A stretch of 46,972 nucleotides of DNA from Chloroflexota bacterium (GCA_024275635.1 JAJRYT010000145.1:1-46972); one strand, 5' to 3'. Positions 24,925-33,359 are shown, counted from the stretch's first letter. The notes: generated by a model not told the origin, from the sequence alone. Made by a program: numbers and translations.

Positions 24925-25007
24925 AGTAACTACTAACCACAAAGGCACAGAAACACAAAGTTTCTCTGGTTTTTTTGTGTCTTCGTGTCTTAGTGGTAGT
25001 AGTTACT
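24925..25007. repeat. Long inverted repeat of the accacaaaggcac type
   Basis: The left arm starts agtaactactaaccac and runs through acaaaggcacagaaacacaaag. The right arm mirrors it (ttttgtgtcttcgtgtcttag, then gtggtagtagttact). The long imperfect stem likely ends the ccm transcript. I believe similar accacaaaggcac repeats are widespread in bacterial genomes, but this was not checked. Confidence 0.7.
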
Positions 25008-25034
25008 CGGCGCATTTTATTGCCGCAAATCCAT

Positions 25035-25062
25035 TTGACACCCATTCAATCTGTGCTATTGT
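25035..25062 (+). promoter_or_regulatory. Promoter of the glycoamylase-like gene
   Basis: A perfect TTGACA (25035-25040), a 16-nt spacer and TATTGT (25057-25062). The start codon is at 25149, leaving a leader of about 80 nt. Confidence 0.6.
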
Positions 25063-25148
25063 AAAGTATCGTTCCCTGATTGGTAATACTTCTTGTTACC
25101 AACATCGTGCCGCAACCTTCCCGAATTATTCATTTTACGAGGTGTGTC

Positions 25149-26828
25149 ATGCTGAAGTTAAAGGCTCTCCACCGTTTAGCAGTGCCCTTTTCCCTGGGGC
25201 TAGGCATCTGTTGGTTGTTCCTGTGGGTACTTAATCAGTCACATCAAGTTGATGCCCAAAGCTATGTCTGGCAACCCTTTTCATCAGGGGAAACGGCCGT
25301 TTCTCCCCAAGCTTTCACCCTCATCTCCACCATCACCATCCTGATTGACGATTTCCAACCACAGCCCATTCAAGACGATGCCGCCTATTTTTACAATCGT
25401 CTGGGTGGAGACCGGGGCGCACTGGGCGAAGCAGTTTTAAACTACGGCCCAGGGTCAGTCACAGCCCTCGTCACCGGTACATGGGGCGGGATGTGGGCCA
25501 GCCTCAATCATTTAGAACGGGAAGGGCTGCCTTTGAACTTCTCGGCCGCCCTGCCCGCCGCCATCAGCACTACATACCAATCTCAAATTACAGGGCTGGT
25601 CATTGAAATAGCCGATTCCCACATAACCAGCCCCAACGGCAACCTGAAACTGGAACTCAAGAATGGCGCCAGCGCCAACTGGATCATGACGACAACATTA
25701 ACCGGCGGGCGGCAAACATTGGTCTACTCTTTGCCGCCCATGACCGATACGACTTCGTTAATCTGGTTATTAGACCAAGTCAATCCCGACAATTATATTG
25801 TGATTGACCGCATTGCACTAACAGCCACCACACCCATCACCAATCCCGCCGAGCAAGCATTTACCTGGAGCTATGGCATGTTGCTAAACAATTGGGACCC
25901 CAACACGGGATTAGTACGTGACCGGGCTAATTTTGCCAGCGGTGTCTTTGATGCCGTGCCGGCGACAGGAAGTCTGGCCGCAGCAACGGCCGTTGCCCAC
26001 CAACTCGATATCGTTAATTACCAGGATGCCGTTGACATCGTCACCCAGATAAGCAACACCTTACTCCTCGACATCCCTCGCTACAACGGCATCTGGCCTC
26101 ACTTCGTCGAAATCATTACACCCACCAATAACATCACCATCGCCGTCAATACTGAATGGTCATCCGTAGATACCATCATCGCCGCCATCAGCCTGCTGGA
26201 AGCTCAACAAGCCCTGGGCCTGGACACCTCCGGAACCATTAGCATGTTGCAAAACATTGACTGGGATCCCCTGGTATTAACAACCGGCATTTCTCATGGT
26301 TATTCCTACACCCAAAGCCTGCTCACATCAACCTGGGATACCTTTGGCGGCGAAAGCTGGCTGGTCGGCTGGGCCTACGCCGCCGCAACAGGCAAAATCG
26401 CGCCCCTGAAATATCCAAACCCGCCCACAGCCAACGGTTCCGGTTTTATTGATGAAATCGCCTGGTTATTTGCGCCGCCTCCGCCAAAATGTGACATTTG
26501 GGGAGCGCACTGGCCTTCATATCGTCCAAAAGCAGTGGACACGCAAGTTTCCTACTATTCTACAAACTATCCAACATCTTGCTTTTCCCAACTCGATCTA
26601 TTTGGACTATCAGCAGCCGAAGTGCCCACGCCTTCCGCTGTCATCACAACTGAGATTTACCAACCTTTTGGGGTCGGCGGCCGTTTTTCCCCGCCTCTCG
26701 ATGGTTCAGATTTGTTAAGCGCTCCGGTCATCATACCGCATTATTCGGCAATGGTTGCTTCTATCACGCCGACAAAGGCAACTAGCATGTGGGGCTGGCT
26801 CATTGAGCAGGCGCCTTTTCGCCTTTGA
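25149..26828 (+). CDS. Secreted glycoamylase-like (toroid) protein
   Basis: A 559-residue exported protein with a signal/anchor (MLKLKALHRLAVPFSLGLGI ...). The N-terminal half contains a galactose-binding-like beta region (FYNRLGGDRG, LVIEIADSHI). The C-terminal half reads GLVRDRANFASGVFDAVPATG, an EWSSVDTIIAAISLLEAQ segment and WDTFGGESWLVGWAYAAATG. This matches the glycoamylase-like domain pattern G-L-V-x-D-R ... S-T-V-D-T-A ... W-x-x-x-Y-D-E in order, though the last motif has G-E-S in place of D-E. It probably acts on extracellular glycans. The ATG at 25149 has GAGGTG 6 nt upstream. The frame stops at TGA 26826-26828, and the natural C-terminus seems to continue in another frame. Confidence 0.75.
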   Translation: MLKLKALHRLAVPFSLGLGICWLFLWVLNQSHQVDAQSYVWQPFSSGETAVSPQAFTLISTITILIDDFQPQPIQDDAAYFYNRLGGDRGALGEAVLNYGPGSVTALVTGTWGGMWASLNHLEREGLPLNFSAALPAAISTTYQSQITGLVIEIADSHITSPNGNLKLELKNGASANWIMTTTLTGGRQTLVYSLPPMTDTTSLIWLLDQVNPDNYIVIDRIALTATTPITNPAEQAFTWSYGMLLNNWDPNTGLVRDRANFASGVFDAVPATGSLAAATAVAHQLDIVNYQDAVDIVTQISNTLLLDIPRYNGIWPHFVEIITPTNNITIAVNTEWSSVDTIIAAISLLEAQQALGLDTSGTISMLQNIDWDPLVLTTGISHGYSYTQSLLTSTWDTFGGESWLVGWAYAAATGKIAPLKYPNPPTANGSGFIDEIAWLFAPPPPKCDIWGAHWPSYRPKAVDTQVSYYSTNYPTSCFSQLDLFGLSAAEVPTPSAVITTEIYQPFGVGGRFSPPLDGSDLLSAPVIIPHYSAMVASITPTKATSMWGWLIEQAPFRL

Positions 26829-27079
26829 ACGATGTGGAAAGCTTGATGTTCCCCATTGACGCGACAAGTTGCAGCGCTGAAGAAATTGATTGGAATGGAC
26901 TCAAAGGATCGTGGAACCTATCATTGCAAACGCTGGGTTGGGGGCGCTATCTGGCTCAGGAACAGGGACAAACCCCAATTCTCTGGGACGCCATGACATC
27001 AAATCAGTTTCTTAATGATGGTTATGGTCTCTTAACCGGGGATTGCTTGCGTTATTTACCGCTTATTTTGAAGGATTAG
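26825..27079 (+). CDS. Frameshifted C-terminal piece ending in YLPLILK
   Basis: An open frame overlaps the end of the glycoamylase-like gene by 4 bp and continues with NDVESLMFPIDATSC, WNLSLQTLGWGRYLA and FLNDGYGLLTGDCL, ending RYLPLILKD. It has no ribosome-binding site or signal peptide, while GWGRYLA and a Y-L-P-L-x-L-K tail are what the end of a secreted Chloroflexota protein looks like. A single-base indel around 26805-26828 would join both frames into one protein of about 640 residues. It could instead be a separate coupled gene (TTG start); I find this less likely. Confidence 0.6.
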   Translation: MNDVESLMFPIDATSCSAEEIDWNGLKGSWNLSLQTLGWGRYLAQEQGQTPILWDAMTSNQFLNDGYGLLTGDCLRYLPLILKD

Positions 27080-27127
27080 AAAGTTTGGATAAAGTTACCG
27101 TATGCTAAAATTATCTGCGGGCAACAA

Positions 27128-27925
27128 GTGGTAAACATAGCGATAATTGGCGACGTTCATCTGCATTTTGTAACGGAAGATATCACCTTTTTCAACCAGT
27201 CGGATTATGATTTGATTCTGTTCGTGGGCGATTTGTCGAATTACCGGCCACGCGCAGGACTGCCCATTGCCCGGCTGATTGCCCAATTGGAAAAGCCAAC
27301 GATTTTCATCCCCGGCAATCATGACACAACGAATATCTTACAACTGGCGGCTGAAATCTGGCAAAAGCCCTGGCTGGCGCGGATTGGCGCATGGGGGCAG
27401 AGGCGGCGGCTCATCTTTCTGGCCCACAACGGCCCCACCGGCCTGGGCCAGTCCCCCACCGACATTTGGGGGCGCGATTTCCAACCAGTGGGCGGCGATT
27501 TTGGCGATCCTGACCTGGAACAGGCCATTGCCTATGCCAGGAAACAGGGCAAACAGATGTTGGCCGTCGTCGCCGGACACCTGCACCAGCGCACAAAAAG
27601 CGGGCAAACCAGACGTTGGTTGGTACAGCGAAATGGAATTTGTTATGTAAATGCAACTCGTGTGCCGCGCATTTTTCAATCAGGCGAGAATCAAGTTCAT
27701 CATCATGTGCGGCTGGAATTGGGGGAAACGGCCGTTTCCGTTAAAGAAATCTCAGTAAACCGTCAGCAAATATCCGAATACGGATTACGGATTACCAATT
27801 ACAGCCTCAGCCATCATCCTAACGGCCGTCCATCAAACCGCCATATTCCCGCTGCCTGCGCTTCCCGGTACGCCTTCCGATATTCGTCGGATGACAGGCG
27901 GCGGTTGATTTCGCCATACTTCTGA
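27128..27925 (+). CDS. Calcineurin-like metallophosphoesterase
   Basis: A 265-residue protein with all metal-site motifs in order: GDVHLH (D-x-H), VGDLSN (G-D-x-x), PGNHDT (G-N-H-D), and VAGHLHQ (G-H-x-H). It hydrolyses phosphoester substrates with two metal ions; the substrate is unknown. The start is the GTG at 27128 (MVNIAIIGD); the ribosome-binding site is weak. The conserved fold ends around VRLELGETAV. The last 50 or so residues come from repeat-like DNA (cgaatacggattacggatt) and then run 112 bp into the 3' end of the opposing radical SAM gene, so the original stop has probably been lost. Confidence 0.85.
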   Translation: MVNIAIIGDVHLHFVTEDITFFNQSDYDLILFVGDLSNYRPRAGLPIARLIAQLEKPTIFIPGNHDTTNILQLAAEIWQKPWLARIGAWGQRRRLIFLAHNGPTGLGQSPTDIWGRDFQPVGGDFGDPDLEQAIAYARKQGKQMLAVVAGHLHQRTKSGQTRRWLVQRNGICYVNATRVPRIFQSGENQVHHHVRLELGETAVSVKEISVNRQQISEYGLRITNYSLSHHPNGRPSNRHIPAACASRYAFRYSSDDRRRLISPYF

Positions 27926-28743
27926 CCGCTGACCTTGTGGGCCGGGTAATATTGGGCCATCAGATTAACATACGTATCCTTTGCGACTTCTTCGGCCAGG
28001 AAGCGCATGATAACGGCCGTATCCCCCACCATTCCCGGCATCACCAAATGACGCAGCAGCACGCCCCGCTGCGCCACCCCATGCTCATCCACCTGCAACG
28101 CGCCCACCTGTCGCTGCATCTCCTTAATCGCCCGCCGCGCCGCTGGCGGATAATCCCGCGCCTTCAAATAGCGGAACGCCAGATCATCATCCCAAATTTT
28201 GGAATCCGGCATATAAATATCCACAATACCGTCCAACAAACGCAGGCTTTCCAGGGAATCGTAAGCCGAAGTGTTGTAAACCAGGGGCAGTCGCAAACCG
28301 CGCTCAATCGCAATGGGCAGCGCTTCTAAAATTTGCGGGACGACATGTTCCGGCGTGACGAAATTGATGTTATGACAGCCCATCACCTGCAAAGTCAACA
28401 GCATATCGGCCAATTGTTCCGGCACAACCGGCGCGCCGGCCTTGCCCTGGCTGATGTCGTAATTCTGGCAGAAAACGCAGCGCAAATTGCACCCCGCAAA
28501 AAAGACGGTGCCGCTGCCGCGCGTGCCACGCAAACAATTTTCCTCGCCGAAATGGGGGGCAAAACTGGCAACACGAGCATAACGGCCGTTCTGACACACA
28601 GCCTTCTCATCTGCCAACCGATCCACATCACAGTTGCGCGGACATATCCGGCAAGTTGATAGTTGGGAAACGGCCGTCTTCACCCGCTCAACCAACTCGC
28701 CCCGTCTGTACAATGCCAGATACGCCGGTTCAAATACAGCCAT
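27814..28743 (-). CDS. Radical SAM protein (PflA-like / AmmeMemoRadiSam-type)
   Basis: A 309-residue radical SAM enzyme. An N-terminal cysteine cluster CRICPRNCDVDR ... CQNGRY precedes the SAM motif GCNLRCVFCQNYDIS (C-x3-C-x2-C), followed by HNINFVTPEHVVPQ and PLVYNTSAYDSLESL. This order and the leading CxxCPRxC fit the PflA-like group of YgiQ-independent radical SAM proteins with a second cysteine set. Substrate unknown. The ATG at 28743 is chosen over the longer frame because an extended -10 box lies immediately upstream. It converges on, and overlaps by 112 bp, the metallophosphoesterase gene. Confidence 0.85.
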   Translation of the reverse strand: MAVFEPAYLALYRRGELVERVKTAVSQLSTCRICPRNCDVDRLADEKAVCQNGRYARVASFAPHFGEENCLRGTRGSGTVFFAGCNLRCVFCQNYDISQGKAGAPVVPEQLADMLLTLQVMGCHNINFVTPEHVVPQILEALPIAIERGLRLPLVYNTSAYDSLESLRLLDGIVDIYMPDSKIWDDDLAFRYLKARDYPPAARRAIKEMQRQVGALQVDEHGVAQRGVLLRHLVMPGMVGDTAVIMRFLAEEVAKDTYVNLMAQYYPAHKVSGQKYGEINRRLSSDEYRKAYREAQAAGIWRFDGRPLG

Positions 28744-28749
28744 TAACGG

Positions 28750-28758
28750 ATTATAACA
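28750..28758 (-). promoter_or_regulatory. Extended -10 promoter giving a leaderless mRNA
   Basis: On the minus strand TGtTATAAT (28758-28750) ends 6 nt before ATG 28743, so the expected transcription start is at or next to the A of the start codon. No ribosome-binding site is present between. It overlaps the 3' end of the upstream FtsK-like gene. Confidence 0.6.
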
Positions 28759-29875
28759 TAACGGCAAGCGGCGAATGGCGGGTATGCGAGTTCCGCCTGC
28801 GGTCTTCATCCTGCTGCCTTGCTAAAAAGCTCAAATCATACCGATCGGCAGATGCCGCTTGAAAATAATGCGCGGTTTGTTCCCCTCGACGTACCAGCAA
28901 AAACGCGCCGTCCCTAGACAATCGTTCCGCCTGTGCCTGTTCCGTTCCCATGGCCGCTCTCGCCTGCGCCTCATCAGCAACATATCCCACAATCCGCGTT
29001 CCCCATCGGCTGCCGCAGTAGCGCAGCAGGTCATTTTGCGGCTGCTGCATACCGGCCATCAAGGAAAAAGACGCGCCCGTCTCCGGGCTTACCCCTAACA
29101 GCCGCACGAATGGTTCCAAGGCCGCAAAGCCGGCTGCGTTCAATAAAGGTTCCAATTGGTCAATCATTACCACAATACGTGGCCCACTGGACATGGCCGC
29201 AGGAACCGTTACCGGCAGCAGATCCAATCGAGTGGCCAACGCCGATAATGCCTGAACCGCTTCGGCCGCTGTCGTCACCACTGGTCGCAGCAGAAAATCC
29301 TTTTCCACGGTATCCAGTAACAATAACCCGCTCTCTGCCCGGTTTTGGATGATAAGAAATTGCAGTTGGCCGGGCCGATTAGCCAGGGCCAGAGAAACGG
29401 CGATTGTTTGCAAGAGCGCCGTTGCAGCGTCCGCCCCTCCCCCAGTCAGCAGGACGTGTCCGGCACGCGCCAGGTCTAGTTGTAATGGCATACCGGCCGC
29501 ATCCAGCCCCAAAACGGCCGTCACCGCCCCCATCGCCGGAATCTGATATTGCTGCATTAAGGTAAGCAAGTCAACCGGAGGAGACGGCCGTTCCACCGCC
29601 ACTCTTAAGCCGCTTTGCCAACGCGACACCTGCGCGGACACCCCCAGCCGCCGCGCTAAATCACGTTCAATCGCGCGCGTCGGCAGCGCCAGTGGTTCCC
29701 AAGCGCCCTCGCCGGGCATCTCGTACCAGATGCAGTTTCCCTGCACATCGCCCCCGGTAACGCGGAACGGCCGTGGCGAATATTCGCTGATTGTCTTCTC
29801 AACAATCAAGCTTTGCACTTCCAGTTGGTGCCGTAAGCGAGCTTGTGCCAGGTTGGGGGGAATAGCGTGAAGCAT
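28751..29875 (-). CDS. FtsK/SpoIIIE-like protein with degraded nucleotide site
   Basis: A 374-residue protein. The pattern LGLDAAGMPLQLDLARAGHV followed by LLTGGGADAATALLQTIAVS aligns by eye with the FtsK/HerA core, where G-x-P-x-x-x-x-L-x-x-x-P-H-x-L-V-A-G-x-T-G-S-G-K-S is expected. Here the P-loop is GGGADAAT, with no Lys-Ser. A Walker-B-like strand, RIVVMIDQLEPLL, is present with Gln replacing the catalytic Glu. It is therefore probably a non-catalytic relative, perhaps a structural subunit. The N-terminal 120 residues are not recognised. The C-terminus is basic. It is divergent from the nuclease-like gene at 29975, separated by 99 bp. A chance resemblance cannot be ruled out without a profile search. 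Confidence 0.6.
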   Translation of the reverse strand: MLHAIPPNLAQARLRHQLEVQSLIVEKTISEYSPRPFRVTGGDVQGNCIWYEMPGEGAWEPLALPTRAIERDLARRLGVSAQVSRWQSGLRVAVERPSPPVDLLTLMQQYQIPAMGAVTAVLGLDAAGMPLQLDLARAGHVLLTGGGADAATALLQTIAVSLALANRPGQLQFLIIQNRAESGLLLLDTVEKDFLLRPVVTTAAEAVQALSALATRLDLLPVTVPAAMSSGPRIVVMIDQLEPLLNAAGFAALEPFVRLLGVSPETGASFSLMAGMQQPQNDLLRYCGSRWGTRIVGYVADEAQARAAMGTEQAQAERLSRDGAFLLVRRGEQTAHYFQAASADRYDLSFLARQQDEDRRRNSHTRHSPLAVML

Positions 29876-29974
29876 AGCCTAATCATATCAATGATAGAAC
29901 ATCCGAGCTAATATTATTCTCGGATTCTTCACGGATTGGTTGCCGGGACGGCCGTTCCCGGCCATAATGCGCCC

Positions 29975-30658
29975 ATGACGACGCCCCCGCCCCATATCGG
30001 AACCCTGGCCGAAAAATCACTTCACGCCGCCCTCAAAACGTGGCTGTCCCGCCCCGATGACCAGCAGGAAGTTCCTGTAGACGGCTTCGTCATCGACATC
30101 GTGCGCGGCGCAGCGCTCATTGAGATCCAAACGGGCAGCTTTAGCAAAATGAAGCGCAAACTAGCCCAACTGCTGCCCAATTACGCCATTAACCTGGTCC
30201 ATCCCATCGCCCAGGAAAAATGGATTGTGCGCCAGACGGCTGACGGCCGTTTCCTCCGCCGCCGTAAATCCCCCAAACGAGGTCAGATTGTCGACATATT
30301 TGCCGAATTGGTGCGCATCCCGCACCTGCTGCCCCATCCCAACCTGACTGTCACCGTTCTGCTCACCCGGCAAGAAGAAATCTGGCGCGACGATGGTCAG
30401 GGCAGTTGGCGGCGTAAACGCTGGAGCATCCACGACCACCATCTGCTTGATGTCCTCTCCCAACACACTTTCCAATCTGCGGAAGATTGGCTCACCCTTC
30501 TGCCAGACACATTACCGCAGCCATTTACCAATCGAGCATTAGCCGCCGCCCTGCCCTGCCGCCGCAATCTAGCCCAAAAAATAACCTACACGCTGCGTCA
30601 TGCCGGTTTTATTAAAATGGTCGGTAAACAGGGGAACGAACTACTTTATACCGTTTAG
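29975..30658 (+). CDS. Nuclease-like protein (PD-(D/E)xK style) of unknown role
   Basis: A 227-residue protein (start ATG 29975, MTTPPPHIGTLAEKS). A basic helix is followed by PVDGFVIDIVRGAALIEIQTG and a KMKRKLAQLLPNY helix. The D-x(n)-E-I-Q order at strand-strand positions resembles the restriction-fold core D...E-x-K with Gln for Lys. Its C-terminal third has a helical, wHTH-like region (AQKITYTLRHAGFIKM). No family was recognised with confidence. It is transcribed divergently from the FtsK-like gene, so a DNA-related pair is possible. ACGGCCGT occurs twice in or near it (29948, 30243). Confidence 0.65.
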   Translation: MTTPPPHIGTLAEKSLHAALKTWLSRPDDQQEVPVDGFVIDIVRGAALIEIQTGSFSKMKRKLAQLLPNYAINLVHPIAQEKWIVRQTADGRFLRRRKSPKRGQIVDIFAELVRIPHLLPHPNLTVTVLLTRQEEIWRDDGQGSWRRKRWSIHDHHLLDVLSQHTFQSAEDWLTLLPDTLPQPFTNRALAAALPCRRNLAQKITYTLRHAGFIKMVGKQGNELLYTV

Positions 30659-30662
30659 AAAG

Positions 30663-32048
30663 CTACTGTCCGTCTCCAGACGCCGCCGCCGGGATGAATG
30701 TCTGGTAGACAAATGGCGCATAGACAAGGGTCTCGGCGGACAGCGCCCGGCCGCGAATGCCGCCCAGAGCAAAAATGCGCGTTTCAATGTTCGCCACCCC
30801 CAACCGCGTCCAGGCCAGTGATTCGGACAGCGCCGGTGTGTTGACTTCCTGCCATTCCTGGCTGGCGGGATCATAAACTTCGCTGTAAGTCACCTCGCCG
30901 CTGTCATCCAGGCCGCCGCCCAGAATGTACAATCTATTGAGCAGCGTCGCCGCGCCGGCGCCGGCGCGGGGCAGCTTCATACCAGGGCAGTCAGTCCAGG
31001 CGTCAGCTTCCGGGTCGTAGGATTGGCACAGGGAGAGTTCGGAACGGCCGTCATACCCCCCCACCACAAACAACTGCCCGGCTACCATTTCCCCGGCCGC
31101 ATAAGCGCGGGGCTGAACCATTGGCGACAACGTCTCCCAATCGTCGGCGGCCGGATCATACACAAAAACCGTATCCAGATATTGCTCCCCGTCCCAGCCG
31201 CCAAACAGATAGACGAAACTGCCATCCGTCAACGTCAGCCCGCCGGCCACAGGCTGCGGCAGCGCCGCCGCCGGCCGCCAGGCGTCGTTGGCCGGGCTGT
31301 ACACTTCCACAACATCAGTTGCCTGGCGGTCGGTCAGCAGACCGCCAGGCACGTAAATCTCGCCAAACAGGACGGCCGCAGTAATATCAGATACGGCCGT
31401 TGGTTTGGCCGCCGCCTCCCGCCACACATGGCTGGACGTGTTGTAAACGATGACGGAATTGACAATGCTCACGGCCGTTTCCCCGCCAATACCATAAAGT
31501 TCCAGCCCAATCGCCGCCACCGCCATCCCCGCCCGTTCCTGCGGCATAGGCCGGTTATTCGTCATCCAACGCGACTCCCCAATCGGTTCTTCGGCAAATG
31601 GCTCCGGTTCCGGCGTCGCCGCTCCGGTGATTGCTCGCCAGCCGTACAATCCAATCAGCAGTACCATTACCAACGTTACCAGGATAAGCGCGATTTCCGT
31701 TCGGTTGAGAAAGGGGCGACGAGTCGGTTGAAGTGGGGCAACGGCCGTTGCCCCCACCAAATCCGCCCCATTCGGCGGCGGCGACTCATCCGGCTGATCC
31801 CCCTCATCAGCAATCGGGTCATCCGCTTCGGCGCCGGGCAGTTTCATCAAGCCTTGCTGAATAGCGACCATCGTTGCTTCTGTGCGCGAGGCCGCGCCTA
31901 ATTTGGTATAAATATTACGCAGGTGAACCTTGACCGTGTTGTGGCTGATAGATAAGGCAACAGCGATTTCCTTGTTAGCCAGCCCGTCAGCAACAGCCTT
32001 GAGAACTTCCAACTCCCGTGTACTTAACCCGTCACCCAATTCAGCCAT
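30663..32048 (-). CDS. One-component regulator: LuxR HTH, TM helix, extracellular Kelch propeller
   Basis: A 461-residue protein. Residues 1-70 are a LuxR/NarL-type HTH (LSTRELEVLKAVADGLANKE, then SHNTVKVHLRNIYTKLGA). An acidic linker leads to one TM helix (about 118-138, ALILVTLVMVLLIGLYGW). Residues 160-455 form about six Kelch blades, each with GG followed by W (IYVPGG, YLFGGWDG, FVVGGYDG, YILGGG, FALGG). DNA binding inside and a sugar/protein-binding propeller outside are deduced from topology, as in CadC/ToxR-type regulators. No kinase is needed. The start ATG 32048 is 3 bp after the stop of the TPR membrane gene, so the two are coupled. Ligand unknown. Confidence 0.85.
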   Translation of the reverse strand: MAELGDGLSTRELEVLKAVADGLANKEIAVALSISHNTVKVHLRNIYTKLGAASRTEATMVAIQQGLMKLPGAEADDPIADEGDQPDESPPPNGADLVGATAVAPLQPTRRPFLNRTEIALILVTLVMVLLIGLYGWRAITGAATPEPEPFAEEPIGESRWMTNNRPMPQERAGMAVAAIGLELYGIGGETAVSIVNSVIVYNTSSHVWREAAAKPTAVSDITAAVLFGEIYVPGGLLTDRQATDVVEVYSPANDAWRPAAALPQPVAGGLTLTDGSFVYLFGGWDGEQYLDTVFVYDPAADDWETLSPMVQPRAYAAGEMVAGQLFVVGGYDGRSELSLCQSYDPEADAWTDCPGMKLPRAGAGAATLLNRLYILGGGLDDSGEVTYSEVYDPASQEWQEVNTPALSESLAWTRLGVANIETRIFALGGIRGRALSAETLVYAPFVYQTFIPAAASGDGQ

Positions 32049-32051
32049 GAT

Positions 32052-33146
32052 TCAATGCGCTGGTTGGCGGCTTCCCGCCGTTGGCATAGGCGTCAACAAA
32101 TCAAACAACGAATCGGGTAGCGGCTCTGTTCCTGTTACCGGCAGCGTATCGGTAATAGGGGCCAGCGGCGTCGGCGTCGCCAGCAAACAAGCCTCCTGCG
32201 CCTGCCCCAGCTTTTCCACCAACGCCTGGGTGCGATCATATTGCAGTGCTTCCTGGTAAAGTTCCTGCGCCGGACACCAATCCAACGCCGCCCCGTACTG
32301 ATCACCCAAGTTCACCAGCGACTCTTGCAGCCGTTCACACGCCAACTGGTAAAACGGCGCTGAAAGACACAGCTCGCGGAAATAATAAGTTGTTACTTCC
32401 CAATTGACGCCATAGAAAGCAATACCCTGCAAATACAATTCGGCCCATAGACGGTAATCCAACACCTCTTGCGATAAGTTGCCTAATTTTTCCGCCTGCT
32501 CCAGATAAAATAGACCCAATTCCACCTCCTCCCCTTCCAACAAATCCAGCCCCAGGTTAATGTAGGCATCATACAAAAGTTTGTCTGTCGCCGGACGCTC
32601 ATAATTGGGGAACTGCCGCTGGAATGTAACCAATGCCGGCAGCGCGTCCGGCCAGGCGCGATTGGCCGCCAGACGGCGGAGACGCTGCAATTCAGCCTGG
32701 GGATCGCTGATGAGGCCGGGCGTGGCGGTTGGCAGCGGCTGGGGCGTAGCCGTCATGGTCGCTGCCGGTTCCGGCTGGGGCGTGTTCAGGGCTGCCAGTT
32801 CGGATTGCACCTGCGCCTGCAAATCTAATGCTTCCTGGCTGCTGGGATCTCGTTCCAACACATACGTCAGGCGGCGCAGCGCCAGGGTGTAGCTGCCCTG
32901 CCCGATATTCTCGCGGGCCAGCGAGATTTGACGTGTTAATTGGACTGTCAATTCAGCTTCGCGTTTTGCTACCAGCGCCGTCTGGCCGCTTTGCCAACCC
33001 AGGTAACCGACCAATAAATACCAGGCTAATAAAACAGAAAGCGCAATTAACAATACCCCAAACGCGCGCATAAATTTACGGGCGCGCGTGGGTGGTTGGG
33101 ACGGCTCATTTGGTTGATTATCTACTTGAGATGCAACGTCACTCAT
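32052..33146 (-). CDS. Single-pass membrane protein with TPR-like outer domain
   Basis: A 364-residue protein with a cytoplasmic N-terminus (about 1-25), one TM helix (FMRAFGVLLIALSVLLAWYL), then an extracellular helical region with TPR-like pairs (SYTLALRRLTYVLERDPSS; YDAYINLGLDLLEGEEVELG; CPAQELYQEALQYDRTQALV) and Pro/Thr linkers. No enzymatic motif was seen. It is directly upstream of the Kelch regulator, and both face outward, so a sensory partner or cofactor role is inferred. The start at 33146 has only weak ribosome-binding. Confidence 0.7.
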   Translation of the reverse strand: MSDVASQVDNQPNEPSQPPTRARKFMRAFGVLLIALSVLLAWYLLVGYLGWQSGQTALVAKREAELTVQLTRQISLARENIGQGSYTLALRRLTYVLERDPSSQEALDLQAQVQSELAALNTPQPEPAATMTATPQPLPTATPGLISDPQAELQRLRRLAANRAWPDALPALVTFQRQFPNYERPATDKLLYDAYINLGLDLLEGEEVELGLFYLEQAEKLGNLSQEVLDYRLWAELYLQGIAFYGVNWEVTTYYFRELCLSAPFYQLACERLQESLVNLGDQYGAALDWCPAQELYQEALQYDRTQALVEKLGQAQEACLLATPTPLAPITDTLPVTGTEPLPDSLFDLLTPMPTAGSRQPAH

Positions 33147-33194
33147 AGTTACCAGAAAAGACTTGTGCGATTGTAACCGTTCAGGGAGCTACCG

Positions 33195-33256
33195 AGACCC
33201 TAAGGGTTTTACTCCTGAGAACGCCGTCACATTGAGCGCAAAAACCCTTAGGGTCT
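33195..33256. repeat. Inverted repeat agaccctaagggtttt
   Basis: agaccctaagggtttt (33195-33210) and aaaacccttagggtct (33241-33256) are exact complements over 16 bp with a 30-nt spacer. It lies in the gap upstream of the TPR gene (33146). Same architecture as the other inverted-repeat families here. Confidence 0.7.
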
Positions 33257-33359
33257 GAATGGTTGCGCACATTCTTTTGACAACAGCATCATTCTCGTGC
33301 CAGAGGTAAAAGCCTCGTCGGTCTAAAATTCGTCAAACTCCAGATTTTTTAGTATACCC

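Noticed and set aside
28751-30658. A complete anti-phage defence island from the FtsK-like and nuclease-like pair
   Set aside because: Only two weakly recognised proteins; no known defence marker genes nearby. Kept as a low-key finding only.
31023-31901. 292-codon open frame on the plus strand
   Set aside because: Shadow of the Kelch regulator; Arg/His/Pro-rich with no domain.
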